The notes beneath the pieces were generated by a model. It ran no database searches. It worked only from the letters and a program-made list of their open reading frames with translations, and had not been told where the DNA came from. 64,000 nt of DNA. Origin: Lindgomyces ingoldianus. Its lineage: Eukaryota; Ascomycota; Dothideomycetes; Pleosporales; Lindgomycetaceae. The translations under genes and the position numbers were made by a program. Location: contig NW_022985176.1 in assembly GCF_010093535.1 (NCBI RefSeq), positions 66,955 to 130,954 of the forward strand. The letters run 5' to 3'. Below, piece by piece: positions 1 to 10,499 of the stretch; the stretch's first letter is position 1, and every line of letters starts with the position of its first letter.

Positions 1-11
1 TATCTACTATT

Positions 12-321
12 TGTAACGGCGCAGGCAAGACAATGGGTCCGAATGCGGTATGAATCCACTCAGAGGCATATGGGAGTGCGTGGGGACTCAGAGACCTGGG
101 AATACCAATGACACCTATAGGCCTTGTACGTAGGATATCAGAAAACTACCGAGCTAGCTACGGGGCGAGGTGCGACTAAATACATGAGGGAATAGGGGTA
201 ACAGCAGGGGGCAGGGCAGAGTCGGGGCCAGGTCGAGTCAGGGTTGAGCCAGGGTCGGAGCCGATACGGGGACCCTTCGGATGGGTACCGGGCGACCCGA
301 GATGGAACGAGAATCGTTACA
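12..321 (-). repeat. Solo LTR of the short non-autonomous family NA-1
   Basis: This 310-bp element starts TGTAACGGCG and ends GTTACA. It is flanked by the perfect 5-bp duplication CTATT (7-11 and 322-326). It is the reverse complement of the LTRs of the complete element at 28591-30009 and of the solo LTR at 21622-21911. No internal region or second LTR is present, so it probably arose by LTR-LTR recombination. It is GC-rich and shows almost no RIP, in sharp contrast to its AT-rich host. It is longer than the other copies because of an expanded GC-rich stretch around 205-265 (repeated CAGGGT/CGGGGC-like units). Confidence 0.9.
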
Positions 322-485
322 CTATTAGATTTATGTGTTAAGTGTGTTAATATTATTATATAAAAGGTCTATAGTTTATGTAGTAATAAATAAGTGAAAT
401 GGTACCTTTAGTTAACATATAAATATAATATATACTTTTTTTATATATTACTTAATATATTATTATGCAGCATCTTTATTCTTTA

Positions 486-2351
486 ACGTACTTCATGGGC
501 GAGTTGCTCACACACCCGAGTTGCTTACTTTTGCTAAGACCCTACTACACCACTTTTCCTACACTAATGCATTCCTAACAACACTACTTAAACGCGTTAA
601 AAGAACATTAGATGCAGCTTATGCTTTAAGCTCTTAAACAAAACGCAACACTTTCTAACTAACACGCTGCAGCTATCTATAGGGTCCCTTAAAAGATAAT
701 AAGTAACTAATGCGCTAGACAACCTTTCTAAGCTAATTATACAGCTAACTTATAAAAGCTAGATAATAATAAAGAGCAGGTAATTATTTAGCACATACTT
801 AAGCTAGATGCGCAAGGATTTCCCCCCTAGCTAGTAGCTATAGCTAATATAGCTAATTCTTTGCGCGCTAAGCACAATATAGGCTATATTAGCATAAACT
901 AGCCTAATACATTTATTAAGTGTTACCTAAAGCTTAAAGTAAAGTTTAAGCGCAAGTACAACTATAAGAGAGCCCTTTATAAAGATCCTGCAGTAATTTA
1001 AGGCTAGTTTAACCTTATAAAGAATATTAAAGCTAAGTATAGCATCTAGAATAATAACATGTACAACTTTAATAAAATAGGGTTTATAATAGGCTAGATA
1101 TCTACTAGAGCAGTTGTTACAGGTTTAGAGAGACAAAGATAGCTAAAAGCAGTCTAGCTAGGCAACTAGAAGTAGACAACAGCTATTTAGGGCATTAATG
1201 CTAAAAAGTAGGCTATTCTGCTCTTTATTATTTTTTAGAGTAGTAACTACCTCTTAAACTAGTATAAAGAGAAAAATCTACTTTAGAATTAAGTTATTGC
1301 AATCTCTAAGCATAGCTAGACTACTAATTAGCTTAGTTTAGACTAGTTAAAGCACTTTAACGCGCATATAAAAAAGTGTACTGTTAGCAGCTACTGTCTG
1401 CTAGTTATTAATAGCTATAAAAGCTATAACTTACTTTATTTCTAGTAATACTATAAAAATAATAAGATTATTACTATCTACATGCCTTCTTACTTATTGC
1501 ACCTTCTATAGCTACTTAATGTAGGTTATTTTACTTCTTTAAAGAAGGCATATAGGCGCTAAGCTAAAAACCTTATGCGCAACTAAATTACCTATATTAT
1601 AAAAATAAAGTTCCTGCTATGCTTTAAAGCAGCCTATAATGCTGCAATTACTTCTAGTAATATCTAAAAAGGGTTCTAAGGCGCTAGATTAGTTCCTTTT
1701 AACCTACAACAGGTTATAATAGGCTTTAATGTAAAGTTGTGCACTTTATTACTACTACTACCTATATACAACAAGCCCTAGCAGTTGTAAACCCTAAGTA
1801 ATACTCTAGAACTTAGGTTATAATTAATGCTTATAAAGATAAAGATTTAAAAGTATATAAATAGTTTACTAACTTTTATAGTTAAAGTGTTTAAAAAAGT
1901 CTTAAAGAGGGCAGCAATAATTACGCATAAGCTAGTGTTAGTGTAACAGGAAATTACTAAGCTTTAAGCAGCTAATAAGGCCGCTACATAATGTAAATTG
2001 CATAAAAGAAAGCAGATTAAGGCAGAAAAGACCTTAATAATTTAGAAAGGCCTGCGCTTAACAGCTCTAAAGGAGTTTAGGGCGCGCAGTAACAGGAAGA
2101 AGGCAAAGAAGCAGGTGTAAGCTAAAGTAGGTAAGCTATCTTAAAGGCGCTGCAGACAGTGCAATTAGACTAGGCATAACGCGCAAACGTGTAAGCAAGA
2201 AGCAGAAGTAGTATCTAAATAATATTCTAGGCTGTACTGTACTATATAGTGCTAGAGCGGGTTGTTATGGGCTATAATAGAGTTTGTTAGGGTGGGGTCT
2301 TGGCAAAAGTGAGCGACTCGGGTGTGTGAGCGACTCGCCCATGAAGTACGT
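486..2351 (+). mobile_element. Pogo-1 copy A, DNA transposon (Tc1/mariner superfamily, Fot1/pogo type)
   Basis: An 1866-bp element flanked by TA (484-485 and 2352-2353). Terminal inverted repeats of about 57 bp begin ACGTACTTCATGGGCGAG. Each TIR holds a direct repeat of GAGTYGCTCAC, a likely transposase-binding site. Copies at 5439-7304, 53966-55831 and 58457-60322 have exactly the same length. The interior encodes a RIP-broken DDE transposase on the plus strand. It is inserted in Copia-2. Confidence 0.93.
560..2265 (+). pseudogene. Pogo-1 transposase (DDE), RIP-inactivated
   Basis: This is the transposase frame of a fungal pogo/Fot1-type element, which would cut and paste the element at TA sites in the nucleus. 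The N-terminal DNA-binding part (about 600-960) shows the typical AIANIANSLRA stretch near 840-875. The first catalytic block reads YNFNKIGF, with the Asp codon now AAT at 1071-1073. The second reads LVINS (AAT at 1410-1412) and the third LLNVG (AAT at 1518-1520), leaving 112 and 35 residues between them, the DD35D spacing. All three catalytic Asp are therefore Asn. A CX2CX4HX4C zinc knuckle lies at 2151-2192. Many in-frame TAG/TAA codons are present. The true start is uncertain because no clear ATG joins the frame. Confidence 0.88.
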
Positions 2352-2727
2352 TAAGTTAATTATATAAAAGTAGCTTACTTATCTTTTTTAAGTAAAGACT
2401 ACTATATTATATATAAGTTTAATATTTTTACTATTAAACTTAATAAGCTGCTTTTTTACTAAAATAGTTTTACTTTTTAAATAAAACTTTACTTTTTATA
2501 GTTTTTTTTATATAAAATTTTTTATTATAATGCTTAAAGTGTTGTCTATTTATAAGCTAGTAATACTAAAAGTGTGCTCTTTTTTATTAGTAATTAAAAA
2601 GTAAAGGTTGTATAAAGAAATGTACATATGTAGCTTTTTTTTATAGTAGTTATAGTATGTTTTAAACTAATATAGTTCTAATTTAGCAGCTCTATACAAG
2701 AGTTGTACAACCTAAAGTATTATATTT

Positions 2728-2732
2728 AGTAG
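2728..2732. repeat. Target-site duplication of Copia-1 (AGTAG)
   Basis: AGTAG here, just outside the left LTR, matches AGTAG at 17880-17884 just outside the right LTR. This shows that the two LTRs, 15 kb apart, belong to one insertion. Confidence 0.88.
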
Positions 2733-2942
2733 TGTTGAATGGACTCTATGCTAGCTATGCAAAGCAAAGAGGTTTGCACGGTGTACACATCGCGCGAGGG
2801 GGGTTGCAGGTAACTGGTGTTAATTCTTCTTGTTCTAAGTCTGTGCGAAGGAAAGGGTATTTATCTGTCTGTGCGTACAACTGTGACACAAGACTATGTC
2901 ACGTAACGCCTAACTGCGTATCTAAATACTACTATTTAGACA
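2733..2942 (-). repeat. Copia-1 3' LTR
   Basis: A 210-bp LTR, on the plus strand TGTTGAATGG to TTTAGACA. It is longer than its partner at 17689-17879 (191 bp) because of a small insertion around 2842-2868 in which GTCTGTGCG is duplicated. The outer (left) end keeps Gs that are mutated to A in the partner (TGTTGAATGG against TGTTAAATAG). An open frame across 2732-2983 is a by-product of this less mutated LTR and is not a gene. Confidence 0.9.
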
Positions 2943-5438
2943 CTAGCAACTTTTTCTTTTTCCTTTGTACAGACCTTGCCTAGTTTGCCCTGCTTATACT
3001 ACTAAAGCCTTTACAGCACAGCGCCCTGTTTATTATCTTGTACAGGCCTAAGCCTGTTAACTAATGCTTTAACTCTAACAGTTAGTTAGTTGTGCAAAAC
3101 TAGTTTTTTAAGGGCAGAGTTTAGCGCCTTCTTTATACAGGCATCTGCTAGGTTGTTTTTTCTATTAATCTACTTAATTTTTATAATCTTTTTTTTATAT
3201 AATTTTTAAATTAACATAATATTAATTATAAGCTTCTTTTTATTTATTATACTAAGCTTTATAAGACATTTATACAAAGATCTTAAGTCTGTGCATAGTA
3301 CAATAGGTATTAGAGGTAGTCTAAGCATATGTATAATCTAGTTAATTGTTGTGCTTAGTGTAATTACGCAGTAAAATCCTCCTACTATTCTATATAATTT
3401 ACTAGCTAGTATAGAGCAGGTAACTTGTTTATACTTAGAAGAGTTCTAGTATATAATATTACTTATTATTTTAAAGTTATACAAGTTCCTAGTGCGCTGC
3501 TTTATTCTAAAAATAATAAAGAAGCTAAGCTGTAAACTTAGGTTTTTATTATTTATAAATAATTTATTAGTAAAAATAAACAACTTTATATAAAAAAGAT
3601 TAAGTAGTACATATAATAATTCTTAATTCTAGTTATTAATTTGCTATTAGATTTATATATTTAATGCCTTAATATTGTTATATAACAGTAACACAACTTA
3701 AGTAGCAGTAGACAGGTTAAATGCTGCCTTAGGTTAACATATAGACGCAATATAGGCACCTTGTGCGCGCTGTTTAATGTACTTCTGCGTGGCGTTCTCT
3801 GCGTTTAGGTCTACTGTATAAAGGTTCTTAGCTTATCTTTTTTAAGTTAATAAAATTATAGTTTTATTTTATGTAAGCTAAATCTTCTCTTTATTAAATT
3901 TTATAGGCTGTTTATATAATAATATTATCTTAGATTTTATGTAAAACTTAGCTTTTTACAGCTTTTCTTCTTTACATTGTGTAAAATTAGTTATAATAAT
4001 ACTAAAAGTGTTGTCTGCTTATAGCCCTATAACTCTAAACATTTTTATGCCTTTATACATAATTAATAGGCATAGATTGTATAAAAAGGTTTCTATGCAA
4101 AGTTTGTTCTTATAGTAGTTATAGTATGTCTTAAACTAATATAAGCTAGATTCTGCTGCGCTATATAGTAGTTATATAACTCTAAATATTATGTGTAGAG
4201 GAAAGCTTTTCTAGAGTTTTCTTAGTAGTTATGTAAATAATATTTATGTAAGTTTGTCTATTAACTGTACATACACTTAAGTAATATTGCGTAGCTTATA
4301 GTGCATACTATATAAAGCTATTAGTAATAAGCTAATAGCTAAAATTAACCTCTAACTTATTTTCTAAATTATAAAGAACTATATAAGAATCTCTTTTTTC
4401 TTTTTATTAAAATGTTTTATAAATACTAGTCTTAATTTTTTATATAGCTATGTTAATTTCCTTTTAACTTTATATATAAAATAAAGGTTAAAGATCTGTC
4501 TCTTATAAACTAATAAATTATATAAAAGTACCTTAAATATGCTACTTATAATTAGACTTTTTATTTTTATATAGTCTAATTCTTAAAATAGTTTTTTAAG
4601 TGTTGTAATTACACTATCTGCATAGAGCTTAATTACTAGAGCGTAGTTATCTTTTTTCTTCTAAGTGAAGAACATTATGTTTTATATAAAATTCTTATGT
4701 AGTCTTCTATAGCCTTTCTTAGCTAGTTATAGTTCTAGTTTATATAATAATTTAATACTACTTAAGGGGCTGTTTTGTGCAGTCTATTAATTTAAGTTAG
4801 TTGCTTGCGTAGACAACCTCTTTTTTATGCTTATAAAGGATCCCTTTGTACTAGGGCTAGTTTATCTAGATCTAGCAGTTCTTGTACAGGTTTATCTTTA
4901 TTTTTTGTATAATAATACAGCATAACTTATGTGCAGTAAAGTCTTACTAGACTATTTTTTATCTTAATAATAACATTTAGAGGGTTAATTCTTTTTACTA
5001 TATATAGTTTTATCTATTCTTTCTTCTTTTACTATATTTTTACTTTAGAACTAAGTAGAAGATTTAGAACTTTATGTAATGTTAGGCTTTTCTAGGTGTT
5101 AATTATATAATTAATATTAACTTTTGCTCTTTTACTGTAAAGCATTTTTATTGCCTTTTATATAGCGTTAGCTTGCGTAGCAATGTTAGAGGATAGTGCA
5201 GAATCTATGTTAATTCTTAGGTACATTCTAAATACAAGTAATATAGGTATAAGACTATTTAGTTCTACTATATTATTTAAGGCTTTAATAGCTATCTATA
5301 ACACTAATTTATTATTTATATAATTATCTAATTCTGTACAGAGGATGTTGTATGCACGTTGTAGTAGTGCGTGTGCGCGCTTAATCTTCCCTATAGCCTA
5401 ATAGGCTTCTACTAGCATTTATTAACACATTACTCTTA
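2943..5438 (-). pseudogene. Copia-1 pol: reverse transcriptase and RNase H part
   Basis: Minus-strand relic of the copia polymerase. Reading 5438 downward, the end of integrase and its C-terminal extension come first. The RT active-site strand follows near 4008-4022, where QADN stands for the usual DD pair. At about 3690-3790 comes a linker typical of fungal copia proteins, with the readable stretch RAQGAYIASIC. RNase H remnants lie towards 3480. Stops are frequent and of RIP type (TAG/TAA at former Gln/Trp codons). The homologous block in Copia-2 is at 2352-2727 and 17880-18700. Confidence 0.78.
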
Positions 5439-7304
5439 ACGTACTTTATAGGCGAGTCGCTCACACACCCGAGTCGCTCACTTTTGCCAAGACCCCACCC
5501 TAACAAACTCTATTATAGCCTATAACAACCTGCTCTAGCACTATATAGTACAGTACAGCCTAGAATATTATTTAGATACTACTTCTGCTTCTTGCTTACA
5601 CATTTATGTGTTATGCCTAGTCTAATTGCACTATCTGCAGCGCCTTTAGAATAGCTTACTTACTTTAGCTTACACCTACTTCTTTACTTTCTTCCTATTA
5701 CTGCGCGCTTTAAACTTCTTTAAAGCTATTAAGTGTAGGCCTTTTTAAATTATTAAGGTCTTTTTTGCCTTAATCTGCTTTCTTTTATATAATTTATATT
5801 ATATAGCAGCTTTATTAGCTGCTTAAAGCTTAGTAATTTTTTATTACACTAATACTAGCTTATGTGTAATTATTACTGCCCTTTTTAAGACCTTTTTAAA
5901 CACCTTAACTATAGAAGTTAGTAAACTATTTATATACTTTTAAATTTTTATCTTTATAAGTATTAATTATAACCTAAGTTTTAGAGTATTACTTAGAGTT
6001 TATAACTACTAAGGCTTATTATATATAGGTAGTAGTAGTAATAGAGTGCGTAACTTTATATTAAAGCCTATTATAACTTATTATAAGTTAAAAAGAACTA
6101 ATTTAGCGCTTTAAAACTCTTTTTAAATATTACTAAAAGTAATTACAGTATTATAGGCTGCTTTAAAGCATAGTAAAAACTTTATTTTTATAATATAAGT
6201 AATCTAGTTATACATAAATTTTTTAGCTTAGCACTTATATACCTTCTTTAAAGAAGTAAAATAACCTACATTAAGTAGCTATAAAAGGTGTAATAAGTAA
6301 AAAAGTATATAAATAGTAATAATTTTATTATTTTTATAGTATTACTAAAAATAAAGTAAGTTATAGCTTTTATAGCTGTTAATAACTAGTAGACAGTAGC
6401 TACTAACAGTATACTTCTTTATATGCATGTTAAAGTGCTTTAACTAGTCTAGACTAAGCTAATTAGTAGTCTAGCTGCACTTAGAGATTATAATAACTTA
6501 ATTTTAAAGTAGATTTTCCTTTTTATACTAGTTTAAAAAGTAGTTGCTACCCTAAAAGATAATAAAAGGCAGAATAGCTTACTTTTTAGCATTAATGCCC
6601 TAGATAGCTGTTATCTACTTCTAGTTACCTAGCTAAACTACTTTTAGCTGTCCTTATCTCTCTAAACTTATAACAACTGCTCTAGTAGATATCTAGCCTA
6701 TTATAAACTCTATTTTATTAAAGTTGTATATGTTATTATTCTAGATGCTATACTTAGCTTTAATATTCTTTATAAAGTTAAACTAGCTTTAAATTACTAT
6801 AGAATTTTTATAAAAAGCTTTTTTATAGTTATACTTACACTTAAACTTTACTTTAAGCTTTAAGTAACACTTAATAAACATATTAAGCTAGTTTATGCTA
6901 ATATAGCCTATATTATGCTTAGCATGCAAAGAATTAGCTATATTAGCTATAGCTGCTAGCTAGGGGGGAAATTCTTGCGCATTTAGCTTAAGTATGTGCT
7001 AAATAATTACTTACTTCTTATTATTATCTAGCTTTTATAAGTTAGCTATATAATTAGCTTAGAAAGGTTATCTAGTGTGTTAGTTACTTATTATCTTTTA
7101 AAAAACCTTATAGATAGCTGCAGCATGTTAGTTAGAAAGTGTTATGTTTTATTTAAAAGCCTAAAGTGTAAGCTGCATCTAACATTTTTTTAACATGTTT
7201 AAGTAGTGTTATTAGAAATACATTAGTGTAGAAAGAGTAGTGTAGTAGGGTCTTAGCAAAAGTAAGCAACTTAGGTGTGTAAGCAACTTGCCTATAAAGT
7301 ACGT
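5439..7304 (-). mobile_element. Pogo-1 copy B, inverted
   Basis: 1866 bp, flanked by TA (5437-5438 and 7305-7306) and inserted in the integrase region of Copia-1. It is the reverse complement of copy A over its whole length. The left TIR (ACGTACTTTATAGGCGAG onward) and the next 60 bp are clearly less mutated than the interior, as in the other copies. Confidence 0.93.
5525..7230 (-). pseudogene. Pogo-1 transposase, copy B
   Basis: Minus-strand transposase relic collinear with copy A. The zinc-knuckle end lies near 5600-5640 and the DNA-binding N-terminus near 6830-7190. The catalytic Asp codons again read as Asn, for example the AAC-TTT-AAT block near 6717-6725 on the minus strand. Numerous TAG/TAA stops follow the same RIP pattern. 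No indels relative to copy A were noticed. Confidence 0.85.
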
Positions 7305-8266
7305 TATAATCTTTACATAATTTTAAAAATCTTTAAATGCAAAGTTTGTACTAGGGTTATGTATAATATAATTAAGTAGGCCTTAATATATGTTAATCTA
7401 ACACTTGCAGAGCGTGTCCTAGGTATCTTGTACAGACATTAATTTTAAGAAAGTTGCTGCTTAGAATAATGTATCTATATTAATTACATGTAGTACATTT
7501 TAGTTACTAATTTATACAACATTAATTACTATTTTATAATTAAAGTATAAATTATTTTTAAATATAAACTTAAATTTTTATAGTGCTAGGTTATGTAGCT
7601 AATACATGTAGCAGAACTTCTTAATCTCTTTAAGTATAAAGGGGTTAGCATTATATCTAGCGTTTTTAAGCATTGTGTAAAGTTGTTCTATACAAGAATA
7701 GCTAAATCTTTTATGCAGTTATTAAAGTTTGTGTTTAGTAAAAAAAAACATTAATTTTTTTTTTATATGTTAAAGAATAGATAACTTTATTTTTATATAA
7801 CTAGAATAGTATTTTTATTACTTTGTACAATTACATTCTGCATGTTGTTAAAGTACGCACCTATTTAGTCTACGTCTGCTAGAGACAGTAGGAACAGTGT
7901 TAGGGTGTCTAGGATGTAATACATTATGTTACTAACTAGGTTAGTAATTTATATAGTACTAATTAATTCTATTAATTTTTATTTTCTAAAGCTAATACTC
8001 TTCTTGTTTAGTGTTTAGTCTACTTTTATATAAAGGAATTCTTGCAAGTATACTTTAAGTTATAACTTTTCTACAGTAAAAATCTTTACAGCGCTAGTAT
8101 CCTATAGTTTACCTTAGTATACTGTATAATATTAATCCTTAAGAATAAACTGTTCTGCGTATCCTTTAGGTTCTAGGCTGTATATGTCCTCTGCTGTCGC
8201 ACAGTAGAGAAATGTAGTAGTAGTAGTAAGGTAGTTAATAATCTTTTTACCTTCTTCTTTCTTTAG
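7305..8266 (-). pseudogene. Copia-1 pol: GAG-pre-integrase and integrase part
   Basis: On the minus strand from 8266 downward this is the N-terminal half of a fungal copia integrase. The readable block KFKFIFKNNLYFNYK is followed by a VLHVINIDTLFQAATFL-like stretch (about 7420-7560), the region around the first catalytic Asp. Copia-2 carries the same block at about 19090-19400. The frame is broken by stops. It is separated from gag by Gypsy-3, which duplicated TTTAG at 8262-8266 and 15765-15769. Confidence 0.75.
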
Positions 8267-8467
8267 TGTAAAGATGGGATGGTAAGTAGCACGGATAGCA
8301 CTGAGAGCAAGCTTTCGGAGAAAGATAGGAGTGTATTGTAAGAGAGACGAATTGCTGCCAAGCTTTGCTTGTTAGGATTTATGCTTATATACAAAGCACA
8401 GGTCATACAACCTCCAAACAGGTCAGGTGAGGCCATACTGGCCCGCTCTGGGACATCTGGCCTTACA
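8267..8467 (-). repeat. Gypsy-3 3' LTR
   Basis: 201 bp, plus-strand ends TGTAAAGATG and GCCTTACA. Relative to the partner at 15564-15764, its outer left part keeps GATGGGATGG, CACGG and TTTCGG, where the partner has GATAGAATAG, CACAG and TTTTAG. This shows RIP on the inner copy only. Confidence 0.93.
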
Positions 8468-8483
8468 TTATCCCCCCTTATAG
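8468..8483 (-). promoter_or_regulatory. Gypsy-3 polypurine tract (plus-strand primer site)
   Basis: TTATCCCCCCTTATAG on the plus strand is a purine run on the coding (minus) strand directly adjacent to the 3' LTR. It fixes the direction of the element. Confidence 0.75.
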
Positions 8484-9073
8484 TAGTCCTACAACTTAGA
8501 GGATAGAATAGATAATAATAGGCCTAAGTAGCATAAAAAAGTGTTATATAATGCCCTAAAAACTTACTCCTGCCTATTTTAGTTAATTCTATGTAAGTTT
8601 ATTTAAAAATAACCTAGAGTTATTAGGTAAAAGTAAAGTAAAAGTATAAAGTAAAAGTAAAGGTAAAGTAGCAGTATATCTCACGCTAGTAGAGTAGCAG
8701 TTAGGACAGTATATATAGGGTCTAACTGTTCTAGAAGTCTATCTTCTTTACACCTCTGCCCTCTCTACAGGTTAGAATTTAGAAGATTCTAAACTTTTTA
8801 AAGTAAGTACATTCTAAGCCACTCTAGCGTAATCTAGCGTAAAGGGGTGCTAACAAGCTTTAATAGTCCTATCTTACCTTGCTTACGCCTACCTGTTGCT
8901 TAATTTGCTCTTAGCTTCTTTCTTTATGCTTAACTTTACTTAATAACTTTAAAATAAACCTCTACAGCCTACTTTATTGCAATCTAGCTATAGTTTTTTT
9001 TAAAAAAGATTAATTAGCTTTTACTAATATAAACTTACACTTTAATAACTCTTACATTTAATGCGTTAATAAA

Positions 9074-9337
9074 ATGTCCTGTAAGGGCATTATAGATAAG
9101 AGTAGTAGCTGTTATATGCTCTTAGATAATAAGTTATGTTATAGTATAAAAAAAAAAGGAATTAAGTACACTAAGTGTGCTTATTACCTTAAATTTAGTA
9201 AAAAGTGCTTTAAAGTGCATATTCTAGCTCCTTCTAGCGTATTTACGCGCAGTCTGTCTAGTCTAACCTTAGATAGCTCTTTATTACTTTTAAACCTAAA
9301 TAATAGGCTTTTAAGAATGCTGTGCTTAATATTTTAG
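9074..9337 (+). CDS. Cysteine-rich open frame antisense to Gypsy-3
   Basis: An 87-codon ATG-to-TAG frame that survives inside a heavily RIP-mutated element, on the strand opposite gag-pol. The visible pattern is Cys at residue 3, Cys13, Cys22, Cys36 and Cys45. Ile/Tyr codons (ATT, TAT) stand at positions where a CX2C repeat would be expected, for example MSCKGI and KKGIKYTKC. The layout (MSxxx, spaced Cys, then KKxxxxCxxC) resembles the antisense frames next to the 3' LTR in Gypsy-1 and Gypsy-2. The function is unknown. It may be the N-terminal end of a longer protein whose remainder has been mutated. It is short and could be a chance survivor, hence the moderate confidence. Confidence 0.4.
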   Translation: MSCKGIIDKSSSCYMLLDNKLCYSIKKKGIKYTKCAYYLKFSKKCFKVHILAPSSVFTRSLSSLTLDSSLLLLNLNNRLLRMLCLIF

Positions 9338-10499
9338 CCTTTATTAATTTACTTAACCCTACTTAGTTAGCGTAGGCTAATGTAATAGTTATGTTATAAG
9401 TAAACACTATTATTTAGTTTTTTTAAGTGTAAGTTTTCTTGTTGCAGCATAATCTAGCTTAATTAGCCTTATTCTAGCTCTTAATAGTTTACAGTAAAAA
9501 CAAAATCCTGTATAATAACTATCTGTACACGCACAGTAGCGTTATAGGTAAAATTGCTAAGACTAGAGTTGTTTTTAAGAAGCGCGCCTACTCTAAAGAT
9601 AATATTACTAAAAAAAAGAAAAAAAAGTGTAAGGCGCTTAAAAAGAACTTTAATAAGAATAAAGCTGTAATAACTTTATTTAAAAAAGTAGGTGTGTGCT
9701 ATTCTTAACTATTCTAGCGCTAACTAGCATAATAAAAGAAATATAGTGTTAAAGGTGTCTATGTTACTAAAGCTAAGTAATGTTATTATGTTAATACTGC
9801 TAAAGCTGCTAATGTAATCTACTATGTCTCTAAGAAGCATAATAAGGCTAATAATATTAAGAATAAGGCTAGTTAGGATTAAACCTTAGCTAAAAAGAGG
9901 TAGCTAACTAAGTATAATAAGAAACATTTTAATAGTTGTTCTGCTATTGTAAATTTACCTACAGAGGACCTTAATGTCTAATCTAGGGCCCTAATGGCAC
10001 AATCTAGTGTGATCTGGCGCATCCTATAGTAAAAATAGTTAAGAATGCATAGTATAGTATAGTTTTAAGTTTTTTAGCTTAAGCTTCTTTTTTCTTTCCT
10101 TAATAAGGTTAAATACTTTTATATTATGTCTCTTAGACTTAAAATGTAACTATTTTAGTAGTAATAGATTAATCTGCCTCTAGCTTGCTTACTTTATAGC
10201 TTTTTTATTCTAAAAATTTTAGAATGTTTTGCTAGACTTAAACTCTGCCTTTTTTTTACTAGTATAAGTTATTTTAGGCTAGAATGTTTGTTTCTTCTAC
10301 ATAATAAATTTCTTTAGGCTAAAATAACCTTTTTCTTAACTCTAGTAAGCTATTTTATGCTAGAATAGCCTTACTTAGTCTAACTAAGGAATCTTAGGTT
10401 TAAATAGGCTATGTTGTCTTCTTATTTCTATAGCGCTATTAAACACCTCTTGTTAAAAAAACCTTAAGTAAGGAAAAAATAAAGTAAAGGTAGCTATAC

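Larger units (their letters stand above)
1..2732 (-). pseudogene. Copia-2 (outer Ty1/copia element), pol 3' part, split
   Basis: Bases 1-11, 322-485 and 2352-2732 are the 3' part of a decayed copia pol read on the minus strand. They align with Copia-1: 322-485 matches about 3647-3790, and 2352-2727 matches about 3835-4210. The stretch around 2536-2551 corresponds to the copia reverse-transcriptase active site, read in Copia-1 as ADN in place of the expected DD pair. The frame is broken by many TAG/TAA codons of RIP type. It is interrupted by a solo LTR (12-321) and a Pogo-1 transposon (486-2351), then by Copia-1, which duplicated AGTAG at 2728-2732 and 17880-17884. The element continues at 17880 and extends left beyond the window, so its 3' LTR is not seen. 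Confidence 0.75.

Noticed and set aside
486..2351. TTAA target duplication (piggyBac-type) for the TIR elements
   Set aside because: Some ends read TTAA, but other copies have only TA in common (for example 7305-7308 TATA). The transposase is of pogo/Fot1 type.
2732..2983. 83-codon plus-strand open frame as a gene
   Set aside because: It lies almost entirely in the Copia-1 3' LTR and is open only because that LTR is less AT-mutated. No family resemblance.
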